From Aphelocoma coerulescens (Eukaryota > Chordata > Aves > Passeriformes > Corvidae), in NCBI RefSeq assembly GCF_041296385.1, contig NC_091017.1, positions 12,952,001 to 13,016,000 on the forward strand: DNA of 64,000 nt, read 5' to 3'. This document shows positions 48,078-61,600 of this stretch, one piece after another. Position 1 is the first letter of the stretch. The number at the start of each line of letters is the position of its first letter. The position numbers and the translations under genes are program-made. The notes below the pieces were generated by a model. That model worked only from the letters and a program-made list of their open reading frames with translations, searched no databases and was not told the origin of the DNA.

Positions 48078-48165
48078 CTTGGAATTGATTGGCCTGTTGC
48101 ACTGAATATGGGCTTCGCTGTTGATGCAGATGCTGCCGAGGCAAATGTGACTGCTGCTGCAACTG
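48078..48165 (-). CDS. MAML3: MAML3-like penultimate exon (88 nt)
   Basis: Encodes QLQQQSHLPRQHLHQQRSPY and the following SVQQANQFQ, plus the first base of a Gly codon. The upstream acceptor is TTCATTTGCAG, the downstream donor is GTAAAAG, and the entry phase is 0 and the exit phase 1. It joins in frame to the exons on both sides. A CAG three bases further in could shift the acceptor by one Gln (48,162). The Q/H-rich content is typical of this part of Mastermind-like proteins. It is too short to be detected as an open frame on its own. Confidence 0.92.
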
Positions 48166-50380
48166 CTGCAAATGAAGGAGGGAAAGAAAAGCAGAAGAGA
48201 CAGAAGACAGAGGTGATTACTTAATTAATGGACTGATTGCAAAACTGCAGAACTGCACTGGTTCTTATCTGGCGAGGTGTTCTGGAGAGACAGGTAGAGT
48301 CATCTGGAGAGTCCTCCTCAGAGCATTTGGGCTACTCAGCACTCAGACTCTTTTTGGCTCAAAAAGGAACAAGCACTGAGGCCAACATCATCGCATCTTA
48401 CCTACAGCCATTTCATCCTGACCTCTACAGCATGAGCTTAACTGTCTTCATGCAGAAAGGAGAAGGAGGGATGTGAACTAACGTTGCTCACCTAGGTCTA
48501 AGGGCAACTGTATCCACACACACACACTTTCCTTCCCTTAGTCCCGCCAAGGTCCAGAGGTTTGTGTTCCTGGTGCAAGACTTTGCTCCATGTCTGCACT
48601 CATAACACTCAGCTGCAAGGATTACTTAATCCTGACCCAAGCACTGCAGCCTAGGAACATTCCTGAGCCAAAACAGAAACGGATACTAAGGCACATTTCC
48701 TCTTGTGCTTCAGTGAATGATATTGGAGGAGTGGTGACTGCAAAATGCATTGCTCCCTTGATCCAGACCACATTGCTCCTCTGTGGTTGTTTTCTATGAA
48801 TACTTGTGAATATTTTAAAACAGAATCAAGGGCTGATTATAAAAACAGAGCTTTCAGATGCTAAGGTGTACTCAACTAAGCACTTACTGAAAGGACGTCT
48901 TGTAGCATCATCTGCAGCCGTACAAATACTGTGTCCAAAACCAAGGATGTGTAACAAAGGTACAAGAATGGCAGAGATGGGAAAGAAGGAAGTATTAATC
49001 CCTGCATTCATAAGTATGCGTTACAAATTATCAAAAAGAAAGAGGGACTCTTGTTAGGCACAAACTACCCCAAAGCTAGGAACCTGAGGACTGTGACTTT
49101 GCCACTTTTCATCTCTGCCAGCACAATTGACAGCCTCAGTCTGGTGGCTTTTAAATTCTTTTAGGCTTGCCCTCAGCAGCCAAGTCACTGACTGGCTCTT
49201 GGCTTTATGCATGTGAATTGGCCCAATCCATGGGATGCATTACTGCATCCTCACTCTCATGCACTTGTTCACATTTGAATCAGTTCAGGCATCTTTATCC
49301 TAAATATTTCTAGGAGCATCCTTCCTGTTCACTGAGAGTAAATTTTTCTGTTTCTCAGAAGCAACAAGAGAAAGGGGGGGAGGCAATCTGTATTTCTGTG
49401 GTTACACAGCATGCATGTTTTCTAACACAAATTTAAGCAGACAGTCTTAAACTGTTTTTCCTTAGCAAGAGAGAAACCAAGCTTAAAGCAACTGCTGACC
49501 TACCAGAGCATTATCTAAGTAACATTAGGGGGCTGGAACTTTAAACTTGGGTATGATCAATCAACAGTGTGACTTTCCAGTGGTTTTCTCTTGGACTGCT
49601 TTGAAACTACAGCTGAATTAAGCACACACCGCCATTCAGACTGCGTAGTTTAACATCCATATTGCAAAGCCCGGGCTGCCTTAAAAGTGGGCCGCTGAGG
49701 CTGCAGGGGCAGGAGGGATCCTGGGAAGCTGAACCAGGGCCAGCCTGCGTTTGAACTCTGTGGCACAGCTGAGGAAGCCAGGTGATAGCTCCAATGCAGC
49801 TCTTCCACATTGCCACTGCCAGAGGTAGTTTCACTGTTGTCCCACTTCAGTTTCTGGTTCTCCCCTTGCTGCTGTCTCTCCCTTGTATGACCTAATTGCT
49901 CCTACTGGCACTCAATAAACCAGATTAAGGAATTGGTCTGGGTAAATAGTAACATTTTTCTTTGCTAAGGCTTCTTTTAACCCATATCCATTCTTTGACC
50001 CAGATTCCTGTGCAGCTGTGCACAGATTTTGCCAGTGCAAGACCATAATCAGAGCTAGGGGAGAGGACCTATGATGGTAACTGCAGCTGAGTCTGCTTCT
50101 GCTGGAGTAAATGCACCATTAGATGCCAGGTTAAGAGCTAACTTTTCCAGTGCCTAAAATCCAAGGTAACTGTCAAGCCCACTACTGGAAACATGGGTAA
50201 TAGTTGCCAAGATAATGGTAGGACTGATACAGTTGCCTCTTCTTTGACAACTATTGCTGAAACACCCAGACAGGAACCACAAAGAGGGAATTCCCAAATC
50301 TAGAAGGAAGAGCTGGTGCTGCATTGTCTGTAGCACTCATGCTCATCCCAGCATGCGTTGGAGACAGATGGATACTGTAC
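48166..50380 (-). other. MAML3: Intron of MAML3
   Basis: 2,215 bp, with donor gtacag (below 50,381) and acceptor ttcatttgcag (above 48,165). No repeat family or gene recognised. Confidence 0.85.
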
Positions 50381-50620
50381 CTGCTCCGCTAAGATCTGCT
50401 GCTGCTGCTGCCTCTGCTCTCGGAGAAACTGCTGTTTCTGCTGCTCCATCACATGCAGCTGCGCTCTCTGCTCGATCAGCATCTGCTTCATGATGGCCAC
50501 CTGGGGCTGGCTCCCAAGGAAGGGCCCCCCAGAGCTGGTGCCTGTGACTACACTGCTGGAGCCTGCCGGGACAGAAGGCTGCATGGGCCCTGTGGGTCGT
50601 GACAATCCCACCTGGTGCTC
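50381..50620 (-). CDS. MAML3: MAML3-like exon (240 nt, 80 codons)
   Basis: An in-phase exon (0/0) that begins EHQVGLSRPTGPMQP and continues QVAIMKQMLIEQRAQLHV. Its end is a Gln-rich, likely helical segment (EQQKQQFLREQRQQQQQILAEQ). The acceptor is CTCTTTGCACAG, the donor CAG/GTACAG. The run MKQML..QRAQ..EQQKQQFLREQRQQQQ is my main reason for choosing MAML3 within the family. The next coding exon upstream, which should be the large exon 2, is not in this window. Confidence 0.92.
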
Positions 50621-51239
50621 CTGTGCAAAGAGAGAGGGAAGACCTTGTTACTGGGGTGCTCCACAGGCAAGGGAAATCACAGATCACCAAGCTGAGGAGG
50701 CACAGAGTCTGTGGGTGAAGCCTAGAGCTTGGAGAAAGTGAGTCCTTGGAAAGATGCTCACGGCTTGTGACTGAGCCATGGACTGCTCCCCACAGGGAAT
50801 AGGTTCCTCTTTTCTCCTGGAATCCAAAGCCCCTCAGGTAAAGCAGGAGTACTTTATAATTCATTAATAATGAAACAATGAAGTTGTGTGCTAAGTTTTT
50901 TCATGCTTCAGAGTCATGTTTTTCTAAACTTTTTCTTCCTTCTCAAGGAGACAAGTACATTTTCTCTTCCATTCTGTTTCCCTCTCTTCATAACAGCAAT
51001 TTAACAAAGCTCTCTGGATTGAGAAGCCAAGATGTTAGGTGCCCACAACGAATAGTGGGAGCTGGCAGCACTAATTCTTCTCCAGATCCTCAGGATTTAA
51101 CTCCAGTTAGTGTTTATTCAAGATTGCCATCCTGCAGCACGGAACCAGGGTGTGTGGCTGGAAGGACTCAGTGCAAGCACCTTCCCTGCACACACCTCAC
51201 TCTCTCTTCATGTTCTAAATCCAATTTGTTGCCTTTAAG

Positions 51240-51560
51240 TGCTAGGAAAAGCACCGACGAAAGCCCGGGGTAAATCCCAACCCGCGTCCCGGCGGAGGGT
51301 CGTAATCAGGGTCGGGATTAGCGGAGCTCTCCCGGAGCTGTCGCCGCCGGCAGGTGGCGCTGCCCGCCCGCGACCCTGCCCGAGAGGGGCCGGCGTCTTT
51401 CCGGCGCCTCCAGGGAGCATTCCCGGGAGTCGGCTGCGGTCTCCCAAGCCGCCCCCGCCCAGCCCGAGGCTGTCCCGCGGCCAGGGCAAACTCACGACAC
51501 CTCCAGAGCTCCCGAGGGGCCCGGCCCGGCACCACGCCGCCCCTGATGCCGTATTTGAAA
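51240..51560. promoter_or_regulatory. Intronic CpG island, possible alternative promoter
   Basis: About 300 bp with several dozen CpGs in an otherwise CpG-poor intron, including CCCGCG, GTCGCCGCCGG and CCCGGCCCGG clusters. It lies 620-940 bp upstream of the 240-nt MAML3 exon in the direction of that gene. A consensus splice donor on the minus strand (GTC/GTGAGT, exon edge about 51,496) could end a non-canonical first exon. Direction and activity are not shown by the sequence. Confidence 0.6.
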
Positions 51561-54500
51561 ACCAGCGACTGCGTGCCCGGTCCTTGTCTCGGGTGTTAAG
51601 AGCCTGTAGAACCTCTTTAATTGATGAACAGAGACGACAGGGACTTACTCAAAACCACCAACTTGATGGAAAGGACCTGTGTCACTTTAGCATCCTTTGT
51701 GCAAAACCTGCCAGGGTGAGGTTCAGGTTCACCTGCTTCGCTGCGGGTTTGAGTTACGTCAGTCACTGCATGATCTGGACGTACAGAAAGGTGATCTTGC
51801 AGCCCCCACCCCAACCCAGTCAGGGAAAGGGTTAAGTTCAATGCTGGAGTGTAGCTTGGGAAATGAAGATCAGCCTTTCTGCATGAAGGTCAGGTTTTCA
51901 AGGACCCTTCTGAGGAAATAACAAAATACAATTTGTCCACATTTCTACTTTGCACAGATACTCCCTGAAGGGCTCTCTGCTGAAAGGCAGCTCTCTGGTA
52001 TTTAGGTTCTTTCCCCTTTTAACATCTGTCTTGGTTTGAAAGTTCTCTCCCTGTTCCTCTTTCCACTTCTCCTCCAGTACCATCCCCCACTGCACTTTGC
52101 ACTTTACAACCTGGTCAAGCACGGTCCCCAAAGCATCCTAAGGACCAGGGCTGCAGCAGTGGCTGCGTCTCCCCTAAGCTAGAGTCCAGGAATTGCTAAG
52201 GATCCCTCAGCTCCTGCACCAAACCCTTCATCCATGCCTGTCGCTAAGCTCCTGCTTTCTTTACTTTGGGGGGACACACACATTCATTGGCTGTCTCCAG
52301 CAGAGCTGATGGCAAAGGCTTTTTCCTACCACCCCCTGGCCCTCCCCCAGCTTCAGATGAAGTCATCAAGCTACCAATTGCATAACTGATGCACAGGACT
52401 ATCCTGTGTTATACTGGGAGACAGGCCAACTGCTTCCATTTATAGACAAAAGCAGTGCCATGCTGCCAAAATAATGGAGCCTTTGCTGCAGCCACTACAA
52501 GGCAGAGAAAAAGGAGGGGAAAAAACCCAGGAGCCGAAGGGCATGCTGTGAAGTGACATCCCTTGGAACTTCCTCTGTGAGCTTCAGTGCACAGTTGCCT
52601 TTGGGGCTCCAGCCCAAGTTGTCACTGAATTGCCTTCAAAAAAATCTTCCTACAGAACTCCTGTACTGGCTCCTAATGCACACATGGGTTTAGCTGAGGG
52701 ACACATTCACCCCAAGCAAAAAGCACTCCATTCTCTGTTGGATTATATTATAAATTAATTCTGGAGTTTAAAAGGAAGAAAGTTTTGAAAGGACCCCCAC
52801 CAGCTGACATGAGCCTAGTGCACCGTGCAGCAGCTGAAGAAAATACGAAGATTAGCACAAAGGTATCATTTCCAGTATTGTGTGCTTAGTCATTTTGAGG
52901 TACATCATGAAAACTTCCTGTTTCTGCTTTTAACAGGTTTAAAGCCAGGCCTTCTTCATCTAGACCACCCTCCTGCCCAGAATATTTCTTCTCCTTTCCT
53001 TTTTTTTCTTGGCAAGAGCTCTTCCCAGCTGATGATGAAAGGCCCTTCTGAGATCACTGGGAGCAGCCCTGGGTTGAGTGTCCTGAAAATAAGAATACAG
53101 CCCAGGCAAAAGTTCTCTTCAGGCGGGAAAATTCTCCCTAGCACCTGGGAGCAGAGCTCTTTCCCCAGTGCTCTGCAGCCCAGCACTGCTGCCGTTATCC
53201 TCTGAGGGGAGTGAGTGGAGATGACACCTGGCAATGGGCTGTGTGGCAGGGAACTGGGGATGAAGGAAGCAACGCTGGACTCTATAGGGCTGCCTCTTAC
53301 AAGCCATGGCAGCTCCAGACCCAGATGCAGTCTCACCACAGGAGCCGAACACCAAGTCAAGCAGCACTTCCACACTTAGCTTAAAAACCAAACTAATCCA
53401 AGCTTCACTGACAACCCTCTTTGCTCCTGCTTTGCCTGACAGCTCCCTCTTTGTCCTACTGCACCCTGAGCCTTCCTGCCCCTAGACTTCCTGCTCCTCC
53501 TCCTCATTCCCTACTACCCCTTTCTCCTTCCTACACCCTCTGCCCAGCCTTTGCATTTTCCCTTCTCCACTGCTGCCTCTTGCTTCACTCTCCAAACACC
53601 CCCATCAGCACCTAGCCTGTGGCTGCATATCACCCTTGCAGCTGCCCATGCTGGTCTCCCCAGTGGCCCATGCTCACAGCTTGGCTCACCCTGTAACTCC
53701 CAGAGACCTGCAGCAGCAAGGGGACTGCCCAACTCCTTCCCCCAGGGCCCTGTGCTCGTGTGCATGTGGGCATGTGTATATGAGGGTGCCCTGTGGGCAG
53801 GTAATCCCTGAAGAGAGTGACAAGATGCCCTAGAAGGGAAAACACAAGTTGTATTCTCAGGCTGTGATATCTGGGAAAATGGTACAATGTGATTTCTCAT
53901 TTTTCACTCTGGCTCTTTTTAACACCACCCAAAGCCACTGTGTGCTGCTCTCAGGCTGCAAACAGCTCTCTCCTGCTAACAGTGGCTCAAGCAGAGTCGC
54001 AGGCATTCCAGTCAGGAACAGTGGTGCTGCAGCTCCGCTGCAGGGTCCTTGCCAAGGGACAGGTGAAGCCAAGAGCTGGTTACATAAAGGACGGATGGTG
54101 CCAAGGCCCCTCAGCTGTGCCACAGAGTGAGTTCAGACACAGGCTGGCCCTGGCTCAGCCTCCCAGGAGCCCTCCTGCCCCTGCAGCCTCCGCTGCCCAC
54201 TTTTAAGGCAGCCTGAGGACAGAATCGAGAGCTTGGCCCCTGGGAGCAAAACCAGGTATTGAAGGAGCCAAAGAGCGGCCTGTTCACAGAGCCAAAAAGC
54301 AGCCACTGTTTACAAATGGCCAGCATAACACACCTGGGCAGGTTTGTAGAGCTGCAGGGCACCTGGTAAGATGAACTTGTGCAGGGATCTGGCTGCTTAC
54401 TTAATGCCTCCACGGGAGTTGCCCCCTGTGGATAAACTGATCATTAGTGAAGCAACAGAAAGATAAATCCTGTGTCTTCCCAGTGTATTTCCAGGGCTCT

Positions 54501-55595
54501 ACTGGAGTGATGGGATACTCTGCAGGATCTCAGAGTAACATGTGTGATATGTACAGTTATGCACAGTAAAAAGATAACAAAGGGGAGTGGAAATGAGATT
54601 TTCCTCTTTGTCTCAAATCTTATGTGCCTCTTCCTTATCATGCAGCAATTTATTCCTTCCACATGTCATTCAATCCCCCAACTGCAGCTAAAAGCAGTCA
54701 CACAATTTCCTTTCAGAACAAGCAGAACAATCACCAGCTGAAGCCCCAAGAACCAGGCAGGGACAGCCAAGCCTGCCCATTATCCCTCTGTGCACAGCCT
54801 GATATCAGAGCCCTTGGATGTGGAGGAGCCAGCTATGCTTCCGCTGAAGGTCGGGGGCAAAGTGGCATCTCAGGGAAAAGGGGGCTGTTCCAGGCAACTA
54901 CTGGCAGAAATCAACAGAGGATGGGTATTCCACATCTGGGAACAACGTGTTGCCCAAAAAGCTGAGAGAAACATAGCCTGGAAAGCAGGGTGTGAATGTG
55001 CAAAACGGACGAACAGACATAATATCCTGTGCCATTCTGTGGCATGTGAGTGAATGGATATTGAATATACAAAGCAAATAGAAGCCAGGAGATAGCTTAT
55101 CCTGCACACTGCATAAAAAGAATGACACTAGAAAAATGCATACAATTAGACATCTACATTTTAGAGTCAGAGCAGAAAAAGAAGACAAAAAAATGATTTG
55201 TGGCAGAAAGTGCCTGCCAGTGAGTGACTTAAAGAGCTCAATCCATTTAGCTTACCACAAAAAGAACGGAGAGATGCTTTGACCATGGTGGATAAAAATA
55301 CCTTCATGAGGGAAGAAATTCCTTAAAGAGCTCTTTTATCCAGCGAAGAAGGCAAAACCAGATACAAGGACTGGAAGCTGAAGACAGATTCAAATCAGAA
55401 AGAAGAATCACATTTTTACCCTCTGATTCCATTACGCATCAGAAACGGCAGATCTCCACATTTTGATGTCTTCAAGGATGAATGACTTTCTGGATAAACA
55501 AAATGCTACTGCAATGGAATGGCTGTGATGTACAAGGTAGAACAGCCCTCACCTCTACACAGCCCTGAGCTGCTGCTGGGCACACAGGCACTGCG

Positions 55596-55626
55596 TGTGT
55601 GTGTGTGTGAGCGTGTGTGTGTGTGT
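55596..55626. repeat. (GT)n microsatellite, interrupted
   Basis: Two GT runs separated by GAGC, in the MAML3 intron. Confidence 0.95.
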
Positions 55627-58600
55627 TAAGAAGGGGGATCTTCAACCTATTACTGGGATCAAAAATATTACTCCATTTCCATACACTAGGTCACAGTAAA
55701 ACATCATCCCTACCCAGTGTTTTCAGGGCAACCTGAAAGCACATTCCTATACTCCCCCAGAAATATTTCTATTGAATTCCTTATAATGTTGTGACTTGTT
55801 GTGTCTTGCAGGGATCTTCATCCTCTCTCTAAATCAGACTGCCCACAGGAAAGCCACCTTTCTCAGAATGGTACCATCTGACAGACTAAGGGAATTACAA
55901 ATCCATTCATTTCAGACTTCTGGGGATGTTTTTTGCCTCAGAAAAAACAGTGTATAGGATGAAGGGATGGAATATGCTGGTTCACAACTCCAGCTCCAGC
56001 AGCAGGCTCAGCAGAGCAGATTGCTTCACCTATTTCCTCTGTCATCTAGCCTCAGGGAGGGGCTGCAAACCTCTCCTCCCCCCCCAGGCCCCCGGTTGCC
56101 ATGGTCTTTCATACAGTTGGATTTGTGCACTGAGAAGTATTAATTTATCTCAAATAACTATTTTTCAAATAACTTGCAATTGCAATTTTTATTTGTCTTA
56201 TTATTTTTAGGAGAGAAAAAAAAAAAGTGGATCAGCCCAAATTCAAACCAAAATAGCCTCTTTACATCCATATCTTAAAAAAAAAAAAGGGAGAAATAAG
56301 CACTGGCCCTGAGGCAAGGCTGGTGGCAGGGTGGGAAGGAGGGCAAGGATTTGAAGAAACACTGAAATGCCCAACCTTATAATTTAGGCATATTATGAAG
56401 GCTGTAATTACTCCCTTCAAAGACTGCTGCGTGAAGCTGTGCCATCATGGCATTCCACAGTGTGCCCTACCACTCGGAAAGCAAGAGGGAACCTTCAGGG
56501 AGCAAAAGGCAGGAGGAGGGAGTTGAAAACCTGGCCCATGCCAGAACTTTTCCATGCCATATCCCCGCTGCCTTCTTCCACAGCTGAGGGCTTCCAAGGG
56601 TACAAATCAGCCCCTCAAGAAGAGCTGTGACCTGCCCTTTCAGTGCTAGCTCGGCTCTGTCTTGGTCGATTTCCTGGGACTTTGGAAACTGGTTCTGGAG
56701 AAAAACTAAGTGAGAGCTGAGCTCACGGAGGCCACTGGACCCTGAAGCTGGTGCCTGATAGAAATTCTCCTGCTCCAGGTTTTAGCTTTAATCCATGCCC
56801 CCTTCAAGCCCATCCTGGAGCAGGAGGGAGGAAAGCTAATGTGAAGCATAAGGATAATCACGGCTAGAGAGCCCCTGGAAAAAGGGAGAGAAGAAAAATG
56901 GGAGATGAAAGCAGGCAAATGGTTTAAACAAACACACAGGGCCAATGAAAAGGGGGAACAGAGGAAAATGACACAATAAAAATAAATGCTGTAAGAGAAA
57001 GAAAAGCTTCTAAGCACACACAGGGAAAAATGTGGGGCTTGGAAAAAGCAAAAGTGTAAGAAAAAGATGCTCTAATGGAGCTCTTTAGCAGTTAACACTC
57101 CCCATTACCAGGCAGCCCCTTTCCTTCTAATGGCCTGAGCCTGTACCATATTATCACTTGGACCCCATGGAGCTCACTGGTTGTTGAGGTATTTCGCAGA
57201 GCCTGGCTGTAGCTCACGCCTAGCAGAAGCTGCCTGAAGTCTCCTGTGGATGACTGCAGAGATTTTTTTTTACTCTAGGTGGAATTTTGTTAAATTTCCT
57301 CTTGGTTGTTTTGTTTGAGCATAAACAAAAGGTATTTTTTCACACTTAGGGGCGTTTTTCAGATCCTCTTCTCAGTGCTGTGATAAATGAAATATTTCAT
57401 TTTTAGAAATTCCAACTTGGCGCTTGTGTTGCTCCTCAGCAAGCAGTGTGTAATTTGCCAAGCCTGAAAGAATCCTGGCTGAGAAATAAACACAGTGGGC
57501 CATATGTTCTCCTTCCCATATGCAGAAGGCACCTTACCTCAAAAATTGGGAAGAAGCTGCGATCACCCCCAGGTGTTGCTTCTGCCAAGGCAAAAAAATA
57601 TCCACAGAAAGACGTATGGCAAAGGCTCTCACAAAATAGCCCTCTTCCTGCATGGCTCCAGGGACCTCTCCTGCACTGTCCCTGACCCTGTGGCTGGTCT
57701 CTGGCCTGGTGGGAATGCAGGGAGGAGTCAGGGAGTGTGTTTGCCATGTCCCTGGTGCTTGCAGTAAAGCGGCACTGTCTTCCTGGGTATTTCCTGGCAC
57801 AGCTTGGGAGCGATCTGCAGCTTGCAACTGCTCCTTTCACACTGCTCTCTTCTCCCTCATTCACATCGTGCCCTCAGGAGAGGGAGATCACACACCAGCA
57901 GGATTGGGTGCAGTGAGGCCTTCCTTCTGCTCTGTGCCCATACAGGACACAGAGGGAGAGTGTATCTTGGATACCCAGTAACTCAGATCCCTGGTGGGCT
58001 TCAGCAGATTATGAGTGGGACTGATAAAAGCATTGGTGCTATGAGGAATGGTCATCTGTATCTATTCATGCATAAATTCCATGATCTTCCTCTGCCTGTG
58101 CCTCTGACAGTGACTTCAAAGAGCTGGAATAACTCCCTTGCCTTGTTTGTACGTGCTTGTCTGTGCAGGCCCTCTGGAGGTGGGACTTCCATCTCAAATC
58201 AAGAGCCAAATATTTCCATAAGGCAGGCCCAAGGGAAGTGGTCCAGCTGCCTGGCAAAGCCACAGGATCTTTGTTGTGGTTTCACATAATTAGCTGCTGA
58301 TAAACCAAGCTGGTTGGGATGGCACAACAGGTGTAGGATTTCATTAGCCAGTTCTTTTAACATCCTTGAATTCAAGCAACCCAGATCACCTAGTTGCAGC
58401 ACTTGAAACTCATTTGATTTTTTGTTCCCTGTTGGATGTGGTCTTTGTATTTCCATCAGCCACCTGGCCTGTACTTTGACACTCAGTCATCTTAGTCCTA
58501 CTGAAAACTGAGATAAGGTATTCTGATTTGGGCTATGCCTAGCTTGTCTTTAAGGTCTTTCACCTCGACATGTCCCATATGTAGGGTTTCCTCTATTTGT

Positions 58601-61600
58601 ATGACTAAGGAAAACCTCACAATTGAATTAATTTCCTTTGCAAGGCCTAACTCAGCTCAGGTTTTAGAAGAACTGACTTTATCCCTAGACTTCAAGGTCT
58701 CTAAGGTATAGCTTGCTTTGCTGATCAAGCCCTTACTAATGCTGTCTGAGGCTTTCTAGATAGCCTTGATACCGCTTAAGCTTTAAATTTCCTTTTTTTT
58801 TTCTTTTTTTTTACTTCCTCCACAACATGAATGCTTTTTTTGCCTCCTTCTATGCTGCCATCTTCCTAATGCCTACTTATCTTTGCCAGCTTAACTAGCC
58901 CTCCCAGCGCAATCCCAGCTGCCTTTTTGCAGCCTTTGAGTCACCTCTGAAACCCTGCCTTCACTGGAGACAGGTCTTTGCACAGGACTGTGTTGATCTC
59001 TCCCATGACAGACTCAAAGCAAGACATGATCTCCTTCTACCCCCACTTCCCATCCTGCTCAGCTCTCTGCTCCTGGCCACAGAAGAGGTGGCTTCATCCG
59101 TGGTTCCCAGCCCTTCTGCTTGTCCTGGCAGTCTCACTGGGTCCTCTCTTCTCATCTCTCTTGCCCTCATCTTCCTTCTCCTTTTTTATATCTCCCTCTT
59201 CTCTCGCTCTTTCCCATTGCAGCACATGCATGCTTTATCTCTATGCTTAAAAAAAAAAAGTCACTATGAGTCAACCCTTGACTCCTAGTGACTCTCCAGC
59301 TCTCACTCTACCTCTTCTCACTGTCAGCTTTAAGCTAATGGAGCATGCTGCTGGTGATTTATATGATTTAGACTGAATTTAGGCTCCATCTCCAGCAGAT
59401 TCTTTTCCAAACAGGCTTTCACATCTTTCCTGTCACAGAACCGGAATCACAGAGTTTCTAATTTCCTTTGTCTGGCTGTGGGTCTGCACTACACCAGGCT
59501 CTCTGTCATAGCCTGTCAACTCCTTCTGGAAATCTGGTCCTCCTTTCCCAGTGCTCCTACTTGACCCCAACACCTTCATGTGATTGCTCAGGGTTACTCA
59601 GACTATTTCGTCACTGCTCACCCTTCCACCTGCTGCCATTCTGTGGCTCTGTGTCCTCATCCCTTGTCTCCTTTCCCTTTCCCTTGTGCGTCCGAGTGAG
59701 CTCTCCCTCTGTACACATGCAGGAACCTTCTCTGCACCAGTGACTCACTGACCTGCCTCTCTGTCCCTGGCCACTTCCCATCTGTTCTGACTAAATTCAT
59801 GCTCTGCCTCTGGGATTGTCTTGTGGATATCTGTCAGATCAAGCTCGAAGTAGGCTCTCATCTTACTCCCTAGGCCTGCTTTCCTTCCTGTTCCTTCAGT
59901 CCCTGTGGGCAGCACCATGGCCTGGCTGTCATTCAGTCCATGGCCTGGTTATTATCTGTGCCCCCATGCTCTGTGCAGTCCCACAGCCAGGTTCCCACTG
60001 CCTCACACCCTGACACTTGCAATCTTACTGTGCTTGTAGACAGCCCAAGTTCTGCTGTCCTGCTCATTTTTTTTGCCTGTCATCCCGCCTGTGCCATCTC
60101 TCTCCTTGCAGACCTCTCTTGGATTCCCTTTACTCTGGATTTCCACACCCTCCCTTGCTCTCAAATTCAGCTGCAGCATATGCCACCTCACACATCATCT
60201 CTCTCTCACTGCTGAGACTTTCTGTCACCCCATCACAACCCACTCTTTTCCACATTCTACATTTTAGCTAGAAGTGCCTTCATGCTTTCCTCCCTGCTGG
60301 ATCTCATTCTTGGGAGGACAGCCTCCAAATCACACAAATCTGACCCTGAATTCTGCCCCCAGTATAGTTACATTTGTAGAAGTTTCTGTCTCCATGATGT
60401 CCAGCCATCTTCTGTTTCCTTGTACTCCCTAGTGTGTTTGTTTCCCTGCATTAATTCTTATCTTACTCTTAGGTTAGAAGTATTTGTAGGGAAAGAAACA
60501 TATTTACATCCTGCATCTGCAGAGAGCCCAGAACAATGAGACTCCTAAACTGGGACCACGGCTCAGAGGTGCAATAAATAGTGTAACAAATACAACTTCA
60601 ATCTGCATACAGTTAAATACACTATTTTATATTCTGTAGGTATGAAAACACCAACATTTCACTGTGCCTTTGCTTCACTTCTCCTTCTTTTAAATAAGGA
60701 TGAGCTATTGTGTGTGAAAAAGCCAGGAAATAAGTTACAGTTCCCACGGCAATTGTAACTCAGCCCCCTCCAGTGCAGCACAAAGGTTATCATCATGTAC
60801 AATAACAGGGGATGCTGAACACATGCAAAGTGACCAAATTACTGTCATGGCAGATAACCAGGTCTTTGAACTTCTGTGCAGGTAAAATCTTAGGCATTTA
60901 CTGGGCTTTTAGCATTTAAGTCTGGAAATGTGAAGTCCAATACCCTATAAATGAAAGTCAGAATTATGTTGAATAGCAAGTAGCTGGTGCCGGCTTGGCG
61001 CCCTCCTTGAAGAGACACAGCTAATGGCAATAAGAAATATTTTCATTACTTTATGAGCTCTGGTAGCTGTCAACTGAGAGAGGGATCTACCGATCAGAGA
61101 AATCTGGGGAGACAGCAGTGTGTCAGAACAAATGAAAAGACTTGACACAGAGGGCACATTTTTGTTGAGCAATTTGCATTAGCACTTCTGGACAAATTCT
61201 ACATTTCACATGCAATTCACAAACCAACAGCAGCATTGCTAATTGGTGCAGTTGCCACTCAACTGCGGTGCCTTGTTTGAGCTATCACTAACAGGAATGA
61301 AGACTACAGTCTTTCTTTAGAAAAAAATACAGCAATTATTTTCCAGACTTTAAGTTGGGTTCCCCCTGCCCCCACTTTCATCCTTGTAATTTCATTATCT
61401 CAGTAACTTAAAAAGGACATGGAATAGAAAAAAGGCAAATCTCAGAAAAGTCCTGCTGGAGTTATTAATTAAAACACCACTGTTTGCAAAGAATGATGCC
61501 CTTCATTAATACACCCTGCCATCACTGTGAATTTGACCATGTCTCAGGGTCCCAATGCAAAGCTATATGTGTATCTGAGAAAAACAACAGTAAGTGGCAG

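Noticed and set aside
51239..51835. 198-codon plus-strand frame across the CpG island
   Set aside because: GC-rich sequence has few stops; no domain is visible, so I report the island but not a gene.
57436..57864. 142-codon minus-strand frame in the intron
   Set aside because: No domain and overlapping frames of similar length on the other strand.
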